NCBI GenBank assembly: GCA_963780045.1
Contig: CAVZZZ010000004.1
Location: 186,001-250,000 of the forward strand
DNA length: 64,000 bases
Direction: 5' to 3'
From: JANXQG01 sp963780045
GTDB lineage: Bacteria; Planctomycetota; Planctomycetia; Pirellulales; Thermoguttaceae
Under the pieces are notes generated by a model. That model saw only the letters and a program-made list of their open reading frames with translations. It ran no database searches and was not told the DNA's origin. Below are positions 9,601-20,402 of this stretch, piece after piece. Numbering within the stretch: the first letter of the stretch is position 1; each line of letters opens with the position of its first letter. A program made the translations under genes and the position numbers.

Positions 9601-12096
9601 ATCCTCTACGCCGGGCTGACGCAGGACGCAACGTCGTCCGTCAACGGCGTGTACGAGTCGACCAACGGAGGCTCGTCGTGGACGCAGTTGAGCGGACTGG
9701 TGCCCAGCGCGGACGTGGGCGACGGCATCCGCATAGCAATCGCTCCCTCATCTCCGCAAATCGTCTACGCCACGGTCTTCGATACGTCCATGGGAGGCGC
9801 TACGGACTATCCTTACGGCGAACCGCACCGCTTTCGCTCCATGAATGGCGGATCGACCTGGACCTCCCTGCCGACTCTTCCGACCGATGAGGAATTCCGC
9901 TATTGGCACGTCATGCTCGCCGTCGATCCGAACAATCCGCAAGTGCTCTACGTCAACGGCGACCACACGGTCTATGTGAGCACCAACGGCGGCGCCACGT
10001 GGTCCGCGTCGCCGATCAACGATTCCGAAGACCCGGTAGGCGGCTACTTCGACGACAGCGGCGACCTGATCCTCGTGGGCGACCACGGCATCTATCGCGT
10101 CACTAACGTCGGCTACACTGACTACACGTTTTACAACAAGCAGGGCAACCTCGGCACCAGCGAGTTCTACACGATCACGCTCGATCCGGCCAACGCCGAT
10201 ATTATTTATGGCTTGGCGCAGGACCAGTTCGCGCCGGTGGAATATACAGGGTATCCGGCATGGAACTCCACCGGCCAGGCGCGAAACGGGGAGGACAGCG
10301 AGGGGGTGGGCGAAGTCGGAAAAATCCTCGTCGATCCGTCGTCGCCCAACATCATCTACCAATACGCGCCTCTGGACGACGAGGACTTCACGCTCGTCTC
10401 CACCGACGGCGGCGCGACCTGGAATCATACCGGCACGTCGAACCAAATCCCCACCACCTTGAACGGCTTCGGCCTGGGCTACGCCTCGCAGAAGGCCTTC
10501 ATCATGGACCCGAGCAATCCGCAAGAGTTGCTGGCCGGCACGAACCAGGTTTACGAGACGACCAACGGCGGCACAAGTTGGACGGCGATCAGCGGCGTGC
10601 TTTCCAGCAGCTTGGACCTCGACAACCAGTATATCACCGCCTTGGCCATTGCCCCGTCGAACACCAATGTCATCTATGCAGCCACCGCGGGCGGCCAGTT
10701 GTTCGTCACGCAGAACAACGGCGGCACCTGGACCGAAGAAGATACCGGCCTGCCCGTCGATTCCTACGACCAGATCGTCTCCATCCAGGTCAATCCGACC
10801 AACGCCAACGAGGCGTTCATCGTGCCCGGCCGTTTCCCCACGAACGTCTTCGGCCCCGCGGGTCTGGATGACGACCACCGGCGGCGCGATGAGCGGCGGC
10901 CACAACGGCTGGACGGAAATCACCGGCAACCTGCCCTCGGAGGATTACACGAACAGCATCGCCGTCGATTGGCGGCCGGCCACGCCCGTGCTCTATGTGG
11001 GCACGGCGCGAGGCGTCTTCCAATCGGCCAACCTGGGCGGATACTGGTCGCTCTTCGGCGAGGGGCTGCCGAATTCGCAAGTGACCGACTTGCAAATCGA
11101 TACCGGCTTGAACGTGCTGGCCGCGGCGACCTATGGCCGCGGCGTTTTCGAAATCGACTTCGGCGCGGAAAACGTCATCTGGACTGGAGGCGGCAGCAAC
11201 GCGAACTGGAACACCGCGAACAACTGGTCCGGCGACAGCGTGCCGATCGCGGGCGACAACCTGATCTTCCCCGCCGGCGCCGCCCGTATGACGAACTCCA
11301 ACAACCTGACCGCAGGCACGCAGTTCGGCAACATCGTCTTCGGGTCGGGCGGCTATTCCTTGAGCGGCAACGCCATCGAGCTTAACGGCGCGATCGATGG
11401 CAGCGCCTCGGCGGGCAATACAACCTTCAACATCCCAGTGACGCTCGAAGGCAACAGCAGCGTGGTGACCGGCAGCATCGGCTCGCTTATCACATTCGGC
11501 CAGACGATCAACACCAACGGCTTCACGCTCTCCATCGGCGGCAGCGCGGGGCAGACGAATTTCACATCCAGCGTCAGCGGCAGCGGCGGACTGAGCGTGG
11601 ACGCCGGCGACAGCACCGTGACGCTATCGGGCACGAACACGTTTAGCGGCGGCACGGCGGTCACCGCGGGAACGCTGATCGTCACCTCGCCAAGTGCATT
11701 GCAAAGCGGGTCCAACCTTTTCGTCGGCGCCGGCGTTGTCGCGGCCTTCAATCCGACGTTCAGCACGATCCAGTCGGCCGGCGCCGCGCCGACGCGGCGG
11801 CTACCGCGCCCAAGCGAGCAACCGCGGCGTCCGCCTCCGCAGCCGCCGCGCCTTCGTCGAGCCCTGCTTCGCACGTGCCAGCCCCTCCGCCGCCGAAACG
11901 GCCCGCAAACTTCGATGCCGCCCTGCTGCAATTGACCAACCGCCAGCGGATTGCGGCGGCGATTGTGCATCGCCCCGCCGCCGATCTCGCTTTGCTTGCC
12001 GCGGCGGTGAATTCCGCGTGGTGGGATAGCGCCAGCCAGACGAACGATCTGGCGACCGCCGCGCGGGACGCGGCCCTCGCCGCATATGGGGCGTGA
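6659..12096 (+). CDS. Giant secreted beta-helix / beta-propeller / PATR surface protein (frameshifted)
   Basis: About 1,800 residues when the frame is followed. It starts MFVKTLRNWF after a GGGGGGAAC ribosome site, then the planctomycete leader RRLSIEHLEE. Residues of roughly 60-650 contain repeated 'NxIxGNxIGTN' units, a right-handed parallel beta-helix. Roughly 700-1450 hold BNR/sialidase-like blades (YxSTNGGxTW, about every 50-60 residues), a photosystem-assembly/VPS10-like propeller. Roughly 1500-1700 hold autotransporter-associated repeats (GGTAVTAGTLIV). Single-base shifts are needed near 6710-6735, 7322, 10863 and 11785. The Ala/Pro-rich tail ends AALAAYGA. Probably a surface adhesin or polymer-binding protein; no catalytic motif was recognised. 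Confidence 0.75.
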
Positions 12097-12238
12097 TTTC
12101 GCGGTGCTTTGAAGCGAAGAATCTATCACCGTTTTATTCATGAATGACCGGTTGCCGCCCGATGCTCGTTCAAGTACAATCTTACTTGTCCGCGAAGTCC
12201 GTTTTCCTGTGGGCCGCCTGGCATCGGGGAGAATAACC

Positions 12239-13201
12239 ATGTTCGCTCGTCGGAAAGCTCGATCGAGGATTACGAACAAGTCCCGTGGCCGCCTGAGCAT
12301 CGAACGGTTGGAAGACCGACGGATGCTCGCCGGGCAATCTTTGTTCGTGCCGCCGGCGCCGCCCATTTACGGTCCCGTCCGGCCGCCGATCATCGCGCCG
12401 GCAAATCCGGTGAATTACTCCATCGCACTCGTTAGCGGAGGCGCCGGCCTAACGGACATCGGAGCCAACAACTCCATTTCGAACGCCGACGGGCCGGAAA
12501 CCGGCTTCATTCTTTCCGGCGCTCCCGTCGGCGCGGCGTACACGTTCAGGGTGACTTCTTCCGGCGGCGGCACGCCGATAACCGGCAGCGGCGGCGTCGA
12601 CGCCAACACGCCGCAATACGTGCTGGGGATCGACGTCGCGATGCTGCACAACGGCACGCTCACCTATACCGTGCAAGTGACCAGTGGCGGGACAACTTCG
12701 GTCATCACGGCGACGACGAATCTGGATCAGACGGCGCCTTCTGGCTACGGCATTTCTGCGCCGAATTCGATCGTTTTGACCGACTTGCATGGCGAACCAA
12801 TTGTCCCCAACACCGTCGGCGATACGGGGTTCATGTTCATAAACGCGGCACTCGGCGATACTTACAGTTACACCGTGACGTCGTCCGGCGGCGGAATCCC
12901 AGTGACCGGCAGCGGGACGGTAACCGGCGCCGCCGTGGGCCCGCGACCGACGTACCCCGGCGAAATCGTGCCCGATTACATGATGTGGGTCCTGCTGGTG
13001 ACGGACATCAACGTCTCTTCGTTGTCGGCAGGCACGTTGACGTTCTCCGTGACCGTGTCCAACGGCGCCGGCACAGGCATGCCCGCGACCGCGACTTCAA
13101 CGTTAAGTCAAAGCGGGCCTTTCGATGGTCCCGGGCCGAATGCCCTTGACGGTCCCGCGCCTCCGCCGTTCCACTCTGCTGTGCTCGATTCGTCGCTGTA
13201 G
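12239..13201 (+). CDS. Secreted protein with planctomycete extracellular leader and two Ig-like repeats
   Basis: A 320-residue protein starting MFARRKARSR, with the leader LSIERLEDRRMLAG at about 20-33, as in the preceding gene. After a Pro-rich linker there are two similar segments of about 110 residues. Each contains TYTVTSSGGG..PVTGSG and ends with GTLT(F/Y)(S/T)V, resembling bacterial Ig-like (Big) domains. The TSSGGGxPxTGSG pattern repeats at about 100 and 220. No catalytic residues are apparent. The start follows GGGGAGAATAACC. Its position directly downstream of the giant surface protein suggests a shared envelope role. Function unknown. Confidence 0.7.
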   Translation: MFARRKARSRITNKSRGRLSIERLEDRRMLAGQSLFVPPAPPIYGPVRPPIIAPANPVNYSIALVSGGAGLTDIGANNSISNADGPETGFILSGAPVGAAYTFRVTSSGGGTPITGSGGVDANTPQYVLGIDVAMLHNGTLTYTVQVTSGGTTSVITATTNLDQTAPSGYGISAPNSIVLTDLHGEPIVPNTVGDTGFMFINAALGDTYSYTVTSSGGGIPVTGSGTVTGAAVGPRPTYPGEIVPDYMMWVLLVTDINVSSLSAGTLTFSVTVSNGAGTGMPATATSTLSQSGPFDGPGPNALDGPAPPPFHSAVLDSSL

Positions 13202-13217
13202 CCGCCGCCGGACGAAG

Positions 13218-14251
13218 CTACTTCTTCCGCTCCTCAATCATCCGCTTAAACTCGGCGTCTTCTTCCGGCGTGAAGCCCCACGTGCCGCGCGGCGTGGCGA
13301 AAGGGGCGACCGCGCGAGTCTTGCCGACGTAGATGTTGTGAAGTGAACTGGACGTGACGAAGACCTCGCGGCCGTCGGGCTGCCGCAGCCAGCCCTCCAA
13401 CTCGCTGTGCGGACGATAGACGATCGTCCGCACGCGGGCGGACTCCAGCTTGCCGGCGGCGACCGCCTTCGCCAGGTTGAAGACGTCCAACTTCCAGCCC
13501 AGGCCGGCCACGACGTTTTGCACGCAGGTCAACTCGCCATGCTCGCCGTCCCAGAAGAGGTTCTGGTTGAAGGGACGGCAGGGAATCGTCGCCACAATGA
13601 CGCCCGGCGCCGAGGACCGCCCTGCCTCGACCAGCCGCCGCGGGTCGTAGAGCCGCACCGCCGGCCGCACGTCGCCGTAATCGGCCGTTGCCAACAGGCG
13701 GCGGCCGTTAAGCGACACATACTCGGGGCGGCAGCCGTTGACCGCCGCGTCGTCGTGGATTTCGGCCAGCACGGCAGCATCGAGATTGCCGTCCTTCAAT
13801 GCCCGCTCCCAATCGAGCTTGTAGATCGTGGCCACCTTGTTGACCGTGTCGCCCAGGAAGCAGCCGAGGTCCGCGTGCCAGCAGAGCCCGGTGGGATGCA
13901 CGAGGACCGGCTTGCCGTGCCGGGCGAGCGTGATGTCGCGGCCGGTCGGCTTGAGGTCCAACGTGTATTCGCGGATGACGCCCACCCGCGGCTTCGCTTG
14001 ATAAACGTCGCCGTAAAAGTAAAGGCGGGGCACGGGGCCCCCGCGCAGCGGGTCGGCAGCGGGCCGGTGGAGGCTGACGCCCTGCACCGCGCCGAGCTTG
14101 GGATCGCTGACCATGCGCAAGCCGTCAATCGTCGCGTTGGCCGTCCAGTCGGCATCGACCGGCGGCTGGGCGCGCGCAAACCGTGCAAAAGGACGAGCGC
14201 AAAAGCCAGCGAAAAGAAAGCGGCGGCAAGTAGAAACTTGGGCGTTCGCAT
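13218..14251 (-). CDS. Secreted protein of unknown function, DUF6454-like (frameshifted)
   Basis: An N-terminal signal peptide (MRTPKFLLAAAFFSLAFAL) is encoded from 14251. The mature part lies in another frame, so one base is missing near 14185. The mature protein begins around ARAQPPVDADW and contains several short strand-rich segments (RLYFYGDVY, HPTGLCWHADLGCFLGDT, GGRRLLATADYGD-like, WDGEHGELTCVQN) that suggest a beta-propeller. The resemblance to the DUF6454 family is from memory of the family and is weak. It is convergent with the preceding gene, 16 bp apart. No catalytic signature is seen. Confidence 0.6.
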
Positions 14252-14569
14252 GAAAGGTCCCTTTCCCGACGACGCGGTTATATCAAGCGGCAAGGCTGAT
14301 CTGCAACCTCTTGGTATGTGTCAAACCTTGCGGCTTCTGCCGGATAGCACCGGCGACGGAGCCGCAAACTCCGCCGACCGCTCCGTCCGCAGCCCGCTTT
14401 CCATCGCGGCGGCACTCCCAAGGTGACGATAACACCGATCGTAACAGGGTTGATATTTGTACGTCGTCTGGCGCATTTGACGGGCCTGCGGATTGGCGCG
14501 GCGCTAAGACGGGCCGTTTGTGCGTTGCCCGATCAATCGCGGCAAAAAGCCATTGCGGGGGAGCTCGAC
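14252..14569. other. Intergenic region without a recognised gene
   Basis: About 320 bp between divergent genes. It should hold both promoters, but I could not identify a convincing -35/-10 pair. No repeat of the families seen elsewhere is present. Confidence 0.4.
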
Positions 14570-16808
14570 GTGAAGCGGCTGGCATGGGTCCTAGCATTGG
14601 TCCTGATCTGTCGATCCGCGGCCGTGGGGGCCGCGGACCTCGACAGCAGTGGCGGCACGAGCGCTGCGCGGCTGCCGACGCCGCCGGAGAGTGAAATCGT
14701 CGTCCCTCCGGCCGGCGTCCCAGCCGCAGGCGCAGTGACAAGTTCCTCCACTGCCATGCCGATTGCCGCCGAGCCCGTCCCTCCACCCGCGCCCAACAAC
14801 GTCCAACCGGTATTTCGACTGCCGCCGGACACGGGCTACGCCGTCGAGTCCTCGCTTGTCGGTCCGCTGATCGACATCCCGGCCACGTTGACAGTCCTTC
14901 CGCCGGCGACTTTTGGAGGACCAGCAAGTCATCCGTTTCGACGATCTGCTCCGCAACGTGCCCAGCGCGGTCAAGGCGGGCGACGATCAATGGCCGGACG
15001 CTTTCATCCTTCGCGGATACTTCGTCAATCCGCAGGATTTCCGCAAGGACGGCTTCGTCGATCCCACCATCACGCCGCGCAACTTCGCCAACGTCGATCA
15101 CGTGGAAATCCTCCAAGGCCCCGACGCGCTGCTCTACGGGCCGTCCCAGCCGCTGGGCACCGTGAACCTGGTTACCAAGCAGCCCGTGGACGCATGGATC
15201 GAGCAAGGCAGCGTGCAAGGCGGCAGCTTCGGGCTACAGCGCTACATGATCGACTTCAATCGGCCGCTCTTTGACGACAGCACGTCCGCCGTCCGCGTGA
15301 ACGCCGCGTATATGCAAGACGACGGCTTCCGCACCTTTGGGTACGACCAGAACATGATGGTTGCCCCGGCGGTGACCTGGGAGCTGGACCGCGACACGAC
15401 GATCACTTGGGACGGCGAGTTCGTCAGCGACCGCCAGCGCTGGGACACCGGCGTAGCGGCCGTCAACGGCCAGTTGACCCTGCCCGTCAGCCGCTTCCTG
15501 GGCGAGCCGACCAACTTCCAGCTCTTTCAGGACTATCGCGAGTCGCTCGTCCTGCGGCACCGCATCGACGCCGATTGGTGTTGGAGCGTGGGCGGCTATT
15601 CGCTGTTTTACAATACCGAAGGCACGGCCACGATCCCCACCGCCGACGTGCCAGGCTCGCCCGGCTCGTTCTATCGCAGCGAGCAAGACATCGTGCCATC
15701 GAACCAGCAGTATCAATCCGTGATGATCAACCTGGCGGGAACCGTCGAGATCGGCCCCACCGCGCACCATCTGGTCTTCGGCAACGAAGAAGGCTGGTAC
15801 ACTTCCGAGCTCTTCGGGATCACGCGCTCGTCGCCAAGCATTACTCCGCTGATAATCAATGCTTACGCGCCGGTCTACGGGCAGGTTCCGTCGTCGATCC
15901 CGCCGGCGGAACTTTATGCCTCCAAGTTCTACCGCGACGACTACGGCTTCTATTTCCAGGATTTGATCGACGTGACCGATCACTGGAAGCTCTTGGCCGG
16001 CGTCCGTTACGACCATTCGGACGAAGTCTTTACGCGCGCGGCCGATATCCTGGGAGGTTTTACCTTCGCCCGGGACGTGGATCAGATCGACGTGGCGACG
16101 CCGCGCGTGGGCGTCATCTACGAGCCGGTCCCAGGGCAAGTTTCGTATTATGCGACCTGCGCGGCCGGGTTCGATCCGCCCAACAACGGGGGCTATTTCA
16201 TCAACGGCCCGATCGAGCCGGAATACTCGCAGAACTGGGAAATCGGCGCGAAGCTGAAGCCAACCAGCGGGCTGACGATCACCGCCGCCGCGTTCCACAT
16301 TACCAAGGAAAACGTCACCGTCGTCCTGCCCGACGGCACCAGTCTCACCCAGGTCGGCGGCGAGCGGAGCAACGGCTTGCAGCTCGCCGCCGTCGGCAAG
16401 CTCGGCGATCGCTGGAACCTGCTGGCCAACTACGCCTATACCGACACGCTCATGAGCGACTCGGCCGCCGGCTCGCAAATCAACGGCCAGCGGGCGCTGG
16501 GCGTGCCCTACGACTCGGCCAGCATCTGGACGCGATACAACTTGATCGACTGCGACTATCGCACGCTCGGCGTCGGCCTGGGCATGGTCTACGTGGGCCA
16601 GCGGCTGGGCGACTACTACTCGCCGCTGGAGTTGCCGAGCTACACCCGCTTCGACGCCGGCTTCTTCTACCGCTGCAAACGGCTGGACGCAAACCTCTAT
16701 ATCGAGAACATCTTCGACAAGGTCTATTACGTCGGCTCGATCAACCAGTTCGAGGTCTTCCCCGGCGCACCGACGACGATCAAGGGACAAGTGGCGCTGA
16801 GGTACTAG
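14570..16808 (+). CDS. TonB-dependent siderophore-type outer-membrane receptor (frameshifted)
   Basis: Outer-membrane gated channel for iron-siderophore or a similar ligand. The GTG at 14570 follows GGGGAGCTC and gives a signal peptide (VKRLAWVLALVLI). A Pro/Ala-rich linker leads to the plug domain: SSLVGPLIDIPATL, then IRFDDLLRNVPSAV, FILRGYFV, and the hallmark VEILQGPDALLYG with GTVNLVTKQP. The 22-strand barrel fills the rest and ends in TTIKGQVALRY with a terminal aromatic residue. One base is missing near 14912, where the plug begins. No TonB/ExbBD genes are adjacent. The siderophore-class call rests on the plug motifs. Confidence 0.85.
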
Positions 16809-16825
16809 AAAACACGTTGCGGTTC

Positions 16826-17179
16826 TTATTCCGCCGCGGACGTGCTTGCCGTCGCAGCGGCGCCGCCTTCGGGCAGAATCTTTTCGATCAGCACGCGCGT
16901 GTAGATTTGGCGGTGGCCGGTGCGGCGGCGGAAGTTCTTGCGGCGGCGGAACTTTTGCACGACGAGCTTTGGTCCTTGAACGAGCGAAACCACCTTGGCG
17001 GCCACCGTGGCGCCGGCCAAGGCAGGGCGGCCAAGCTGCAATCCGCCATCGTCGCGAATCGCCAGCACGCGGTCGAATACGATCGCCTCGCCGGCGGCCA
17101 GGTCGCGGTAGTCGATGTCCAATTCCTGCCCCTCTTCCACCTTGAGCTGCCGGCTGCCGTCTTCGATGATTGCGTACAT
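16826..17179 (-). CDS. rplU: 50S ribosomal protein bL21
   Basis: Structural protein of the large ribosomal subunit, bound to 23S rRNA. 117 residues starting MYAIIEDGSRQLKVEEGQ, with the KFRRRKNFRRRTGHRQ RNA-binding loop near 78-95 and an Ala/Ser/Thr-rich tail. It is a complete match to the family. It is usually followed by rpmA (bL27), but here the next gene downstream is the oppositely oriented TonB receptor, so rpmA must lie elsewhere. Confidence 0.97.
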   Translation of the reverse strand: MYAIIEDGSRQLKVEEGQELDIDYRDLAAGEAIVFDRVLAIRDDGGLQLGRPALAGATVAAKVVSLVQGPKLVVQKFRRRKNFRRRTGHRQIYTRVLIEKILPEGGAAATASTSAAE

Positions 17180-17272
17180 GGTATTTCTGCGATGTTCGGA
17201 TTGGGAAACCCCTTAGTTTAGCGGTTTTGAAGTGCCGGTACAAGGGGGTGTGTTTCAAATCATGAAAAGACG

Positions 17273-17333
17273 CGCGCAAAGCCGCAAAGCCGCAAAGCCC
17301 GCAAAGGAACCTTTGCGCCTTTGCGCGAGACTT
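17273..17333. repeat. Hairpin repeat with GCAAAGCC units
   Basis: Tandem GCAAAGCCGCAAAG units on the left are answered by CCTTTGCGCCTTTGCG on the right, forming an imperfect hairpin in the 285-bp gap between rplU and the GH35 gene. Confidence 0.7.
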
Positions 17334-17464
17334 CCTGCCGCATCCAGCTCAACCACTAGCCCTTGGGTATCCAAGCGGGACCGTCGAAAATGGACCATAC
17401 AATAGTGGCGCCGGCAAAGCCGGGACTACGAGCGCCGCGTCATCAGCCTTTTGGAAAGGAGATT

Positions 17465-20260
17465 ATGATGAAATGCCTTGCCGCCATCCTTCCCCTCCTC
17501 GCCGCCGTCGCCGCGGCCAATGACCTGATGTACCCACCCACTCCGGCTGCGGAAAAAGTGATCAAGATCGACGGCAAAGGCTTCATCGTCAACGGCAAGC
17601 GGACCTACATTGCCTCCGGCAGCCTCCACTACGCCCGCGTGCCGCACGAGCTGTGGCGCGATCGCCTGCTGCGGATGAAACGGGCGGGCTTTAACGCGGT
17701 TGAAACCTACGCCTTCTGGAACATCCACGAGCCGAAGGAAAACCAGTGGGACTTCACCGGCGACCACGACATCGGCGCGTTTCTGGACACGGCCAAGGAG
17801 CTGGGCCTTTATGCCACCGTCCGCGTCGGGCCGTATGCCTGCGCCGAGTGGGATTCGGGCGGTTACCCCGTCTGGCTGAAGTTCAAGCCGCCGATGAAAG
17901 TCCGCACCGCCGACCCTCAGTGGCTCAAGTGGAACGACCACTGGTACGACAAGATTCTGCCGATCGTCGCCGCCCGGCAAATCCACAAGGGCGGCAACGT
18001 GATCATGGTGCAGCTTGAAAACGAGCATCCGCGCGGCTGGGGCACGGTCCAGGGCGATCCCTACTTCGATCACCTGCGCGAGAAGGCCGTCGCGCTGGGC
18101 ATCGAGGTGCCGTACTTTTTCAGCGGGCTGAACCACGGCAGCGGTCCTTGGCCGCGGAGCGTCGCCGGCCGCACGACGCCCTGGTTCACCACCGAATTTT
18201 GGCCCGGCTGGTTCGATCTTTATGGCAACCTCAACGCCAAGCGGTTCCACGAGGTGGAGCGCGACAACTGGCGGATACTGGCCCACGGCGGCGCCGGCCA
18301 CAACTTCTACATGCTGCACGGCGGCTCGAATTTCGAGACCTGGAACGACGACAGCGGCGCCGCCAGCTACGACTACGGCGCGGCCATCGGGCAGTGCGGC
18401 AACCTGCGGCCGATCTATTACCGGATGAAACGGGCGAATTACCTGGCCCAGCTCCTGCCGGCCATGCGTGATGCCGGGGCGGCGATCGAGTTCGACGGCA
18501 ACAGCGCCAAGTCGTTCGCCAATGCGCCGATTGCAGTAGACTCCCGTGGTGCGGGCGTCTCGCCTGCCACACAGGCAGCCGGATCGGCCGCACCACACGT
18601 GAAGCTCGTTTCCTGTAACGTGCGAATCTTGGGGGCGGCGACACAAGGCAAGACGACCACGCTTGTCGTTTACGGCCCGGCGGGAGAGTCGGGAAAGCTC
18701 GATTTCGGCGACAAGCAAGTGAGCGTGCGGTTTCCCGAGAACGGCCCGCAGGAGCAAGAGATTACGGCCGGACAACACAAGGTGCGCGTTGTGGCGGTGA
18801 ACAGGGCCTTGGCGGATCGCTCGTGGATTGCTGGCGAATACGTTGTCTGCGGCCCTCCCTTCGTCGGATATGTAAGCGGCTTCCCTAGCGACGTTGACGA
18901 CTTCGGGAAATACAGCAGTTTTATTATCGAGCGGCCCTATGGTGAGCCGTCGTGCGGCAAGATGATTGTCTACGGCGACAAGGTACGGCAGTTCGCGGTC
19001 AAGTCGGACCCAACCCTTGATCGCGAGCGTGCCCCGAAGCTTGGGAGCTGGCAAATTCCTCTTGCGCCGCAGGCGGCGACTAACTTCGACGATTCCACTT
19101 GGAAGGCGTCGGACGATCCGCAGCAAATGGGGGCCGACGGCGACATTAGCGCCTTTGCCTGGTATCGCGCGACGGTCGAGCTAAAAACGGCTGGGCGAGG
19201 CACGCTCGGCTTTAAGGGCAAGGCCGACAACATCGTCGTTATTGTCAACGGCAAGCGCTACAGCGGCGATGCGGAGTTCCTGGCGGGGAAGAACCAGATT
19301 GCGGTGCTCGCTTCGCACAGCGGCCGCCAGAAGGCGTTTAACTACCTCGGCACGCTCAACAACTATTACCGCAAGGGCCTGTTTGGCCCCGTGCAACTTG
19401 AGATCGGCGACCAGAAGATCGACATCAAGGGTTGGAAGATGCGCGGCGGCACCGGGCCACTTCAGGGCGATTGGCAGTCTGTGGCCGACTCCGGTGGCAT
19501 CCCTGCCTTCTACCACGCCACGTTCCGGGACGAGCCCGTCCCTGGCCGCATTCTCCGTCTCGTCACTAAATCGCTTTCGCGTGGCACGGCATGGCTCAAC
19601 GGGCACAACCTGGGCCGCTACCCTGAGAAGATTCCTTGCCCTGGCATGTACCTGCCCGAATGTTGGCTCAAGGACGGCGAGAACACGCTGGTGATTTTCG
19701 ACGAGACAGGTAAATCTCCCAACGAGGTCACACTGGAAATCGAAAAGGCAGCCAGCCGCGAAGTCATCACCGTTTCCGAGCCGTGCGACGCCTCCGTGCC
19801 GCTGGTCGTGCCCAAGGATGAGCCGCCCGCGCCGAAAGTGACGTTCGCCACGAAGGACAACCTGGCCTACAAGAAGCCGGCAGCCGCATCGTCGACGCAG
19901 CCCGACAATCCGCCCGAAGCGGCCAACGACGGCGACGCCGACACCCGCTGGTGCGCAGCGGCCGGACGCACGCCGCAGTGGTGGCGCGTCGATCTGGGCA
20001 AGCATTACAACTTGACCGGCTGTGAAATCCTCTGGGAGAACGACGGCGCGCACTACCAGTACATCGTGGAAGGCTCGCCCGACATGAAAATCTGGTCCGT
20101 GCTCAGCGACCAGCGGCGGACGCGCAGCACGTCGCAGGACCAGAAGCTCGCCTTCCATGCCGCCGGCGTCCGCTACGTCCGCATCACCGTCACCGGCCTT
20201 CCGCGTCAGCCGGTCACCTGGGCCAGCATCTGCGAAGTGAAGGTCACCGCCTCACCGTAG
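17465..20260 (+). CDS. Exported GH35 beta-galactosidase with C-terminal discoidin domain
   Basis: Cleaves terminal beta-D-galactose from polysaccharides. The start at 17465 (or 17468) follows AAGGAG and gives a signal peptide (MKCLAAILPLLAAVAAAN). The GH35 TIM barrel has the acid/base in MVQLENEHP (Glu187) and the nucleophile in TTEFWPGW (Glu244). Jelly-roll domains follow, including RGTAWLNGHNLGRYPEKIP. The last 130 residues form an F5/8-type C (discoidin) carbohydrate-binding domain (DGDADTRWCAAAG, WWRVDLGK). About 931 residues. The stop codon TAG is the outer edge of the next hairpin repeat. A short repeat-like stretch at 18551-18585 (GAGVSPATQAAG) lies in frame. Confidence 0.92.
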   Translation: MMKCLAAILPLLAAVAAANDLMYPPTPAAEKVIKIDGKGFIVNGKRTYIASGSLHYARVPHELWRDRLLRMKRAGFNAVETYAFWNIHEPKENQWDFTGDHDIGAFLDTAKELGLYATVRVGPYACAEWDSGGYPVWLKFKPPMKVRTADPQWLKWNDHWYDKILPIVAARQIHKGGNVIMVQLENEHPRGWGTVQGDPYFDHLREKAVALGIEVPYFFSGLNHGSGPWPRSVAGRTTPWFTTEFWPGWFDLYGNLNAKRFHEVERDNWRILAHGGAGHNFYMLHGGSNFETWNDDSGAASYDYGAAIGQCGNLRPIYYRMKRANYLAQLLPAMRDAGAAIEFDGNSAKSFANAPIAVDSRGAGVSPATQAAGSAAPHVKLVSCNVRILGAATQGKTTTLVVYGPAGESGKLDFGDKQVSVRFPENGPQEQEITAGQHKVRVVAVNRALADRSWIAGEYVVCGPPFVGYVSGFPSDVDDFGKYSSFIIERPYGEPSCGKMIVYGDKVRQFAVKSDPTLDRERAPKLGSWQIPLAPQAATNFDDSTWKASDDPQQMGADGDISAFAWYRATVELKTAGRGTLGFKGKADNIVVIVNGKRYSGDAEFLAGKNQIAVLASHSGRQKAFNYLGTLNNYYRKGLFGPVQLEIGDQKIDIKGWKMRGGTGPLQGDWQSVADSGGIPAFYHATFRDEPVPGRILRLVTKSLSRGTAWLNGHNLGRYPEKIPCPGMYLPECWLKDGENTLVIFDETGKSPNEVTLEIEKAASREVITVSEPCDASVPLVVPKDEPPAPKVTFATKDNLAYKKPAAASSTQPDNPPEAANDGDADTRWCAAAGRTPQWWRVDLGKHYNLTGCEILWENDGAHYQYIVEGSPDMKIWSVLSDQRRTRSTSQDQKLAFHAAGVRYVRITVTGLPRQPVTWASICEVKVTASP
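18551..18585. repeat. In-frame repeat remnant inside the GH35 gene
   Basis: GCGGGCGTCTCGCCTGC followed by an offset, partly complementary CACAGGCAGCC. It adds GAGVSPATQAAG between the catalytic and accessory domains, at a linker position. Confidence 0.45.
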
Positions 20261-20392
20261 GGTGCGTGGAGCACGGGCCTTGGCGAAAACGGTGCGTTAC
20301 GTGAAGCCGTCCACACATTCGTTACGGTGGAAAGCAGTTTCACCTCCGTGCGCAACGCACCAATTCGCTCGGCTTCACTTCACGCACCCTAC
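20257..20392. repeat. Long inverted repeat, GTAGGGTGCGTG ends
   Basis: Outer arms GTAGGGTGCGTG (20257-20268) and CACGCACCCTAC (20381-20392) with inner arms of the same unit (GGTGCGTTACGTGAAGCCG against CGGCTTCACTTCACGCACC). It fills the whole gap between convergent GH35 and OsmC-like genes and supplies the GH35 TAG stop. It could act as a bidirectional terminator. Confidence 0.8.
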
Positions 20393-20402
20393 AGATTTCG
20401 GC

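Noticed and set aside
15234..17279. Long minus-strand open frame opposite the TonB receptor
   Set aside because: It is a shadow of the high-GC receptor gene: no family motif, and it runs across rplU.
20257..20392. A coding gene in the 140-bp GH35-OsmC gap
   Set aside because: The interval is entirely an inverted repeat.
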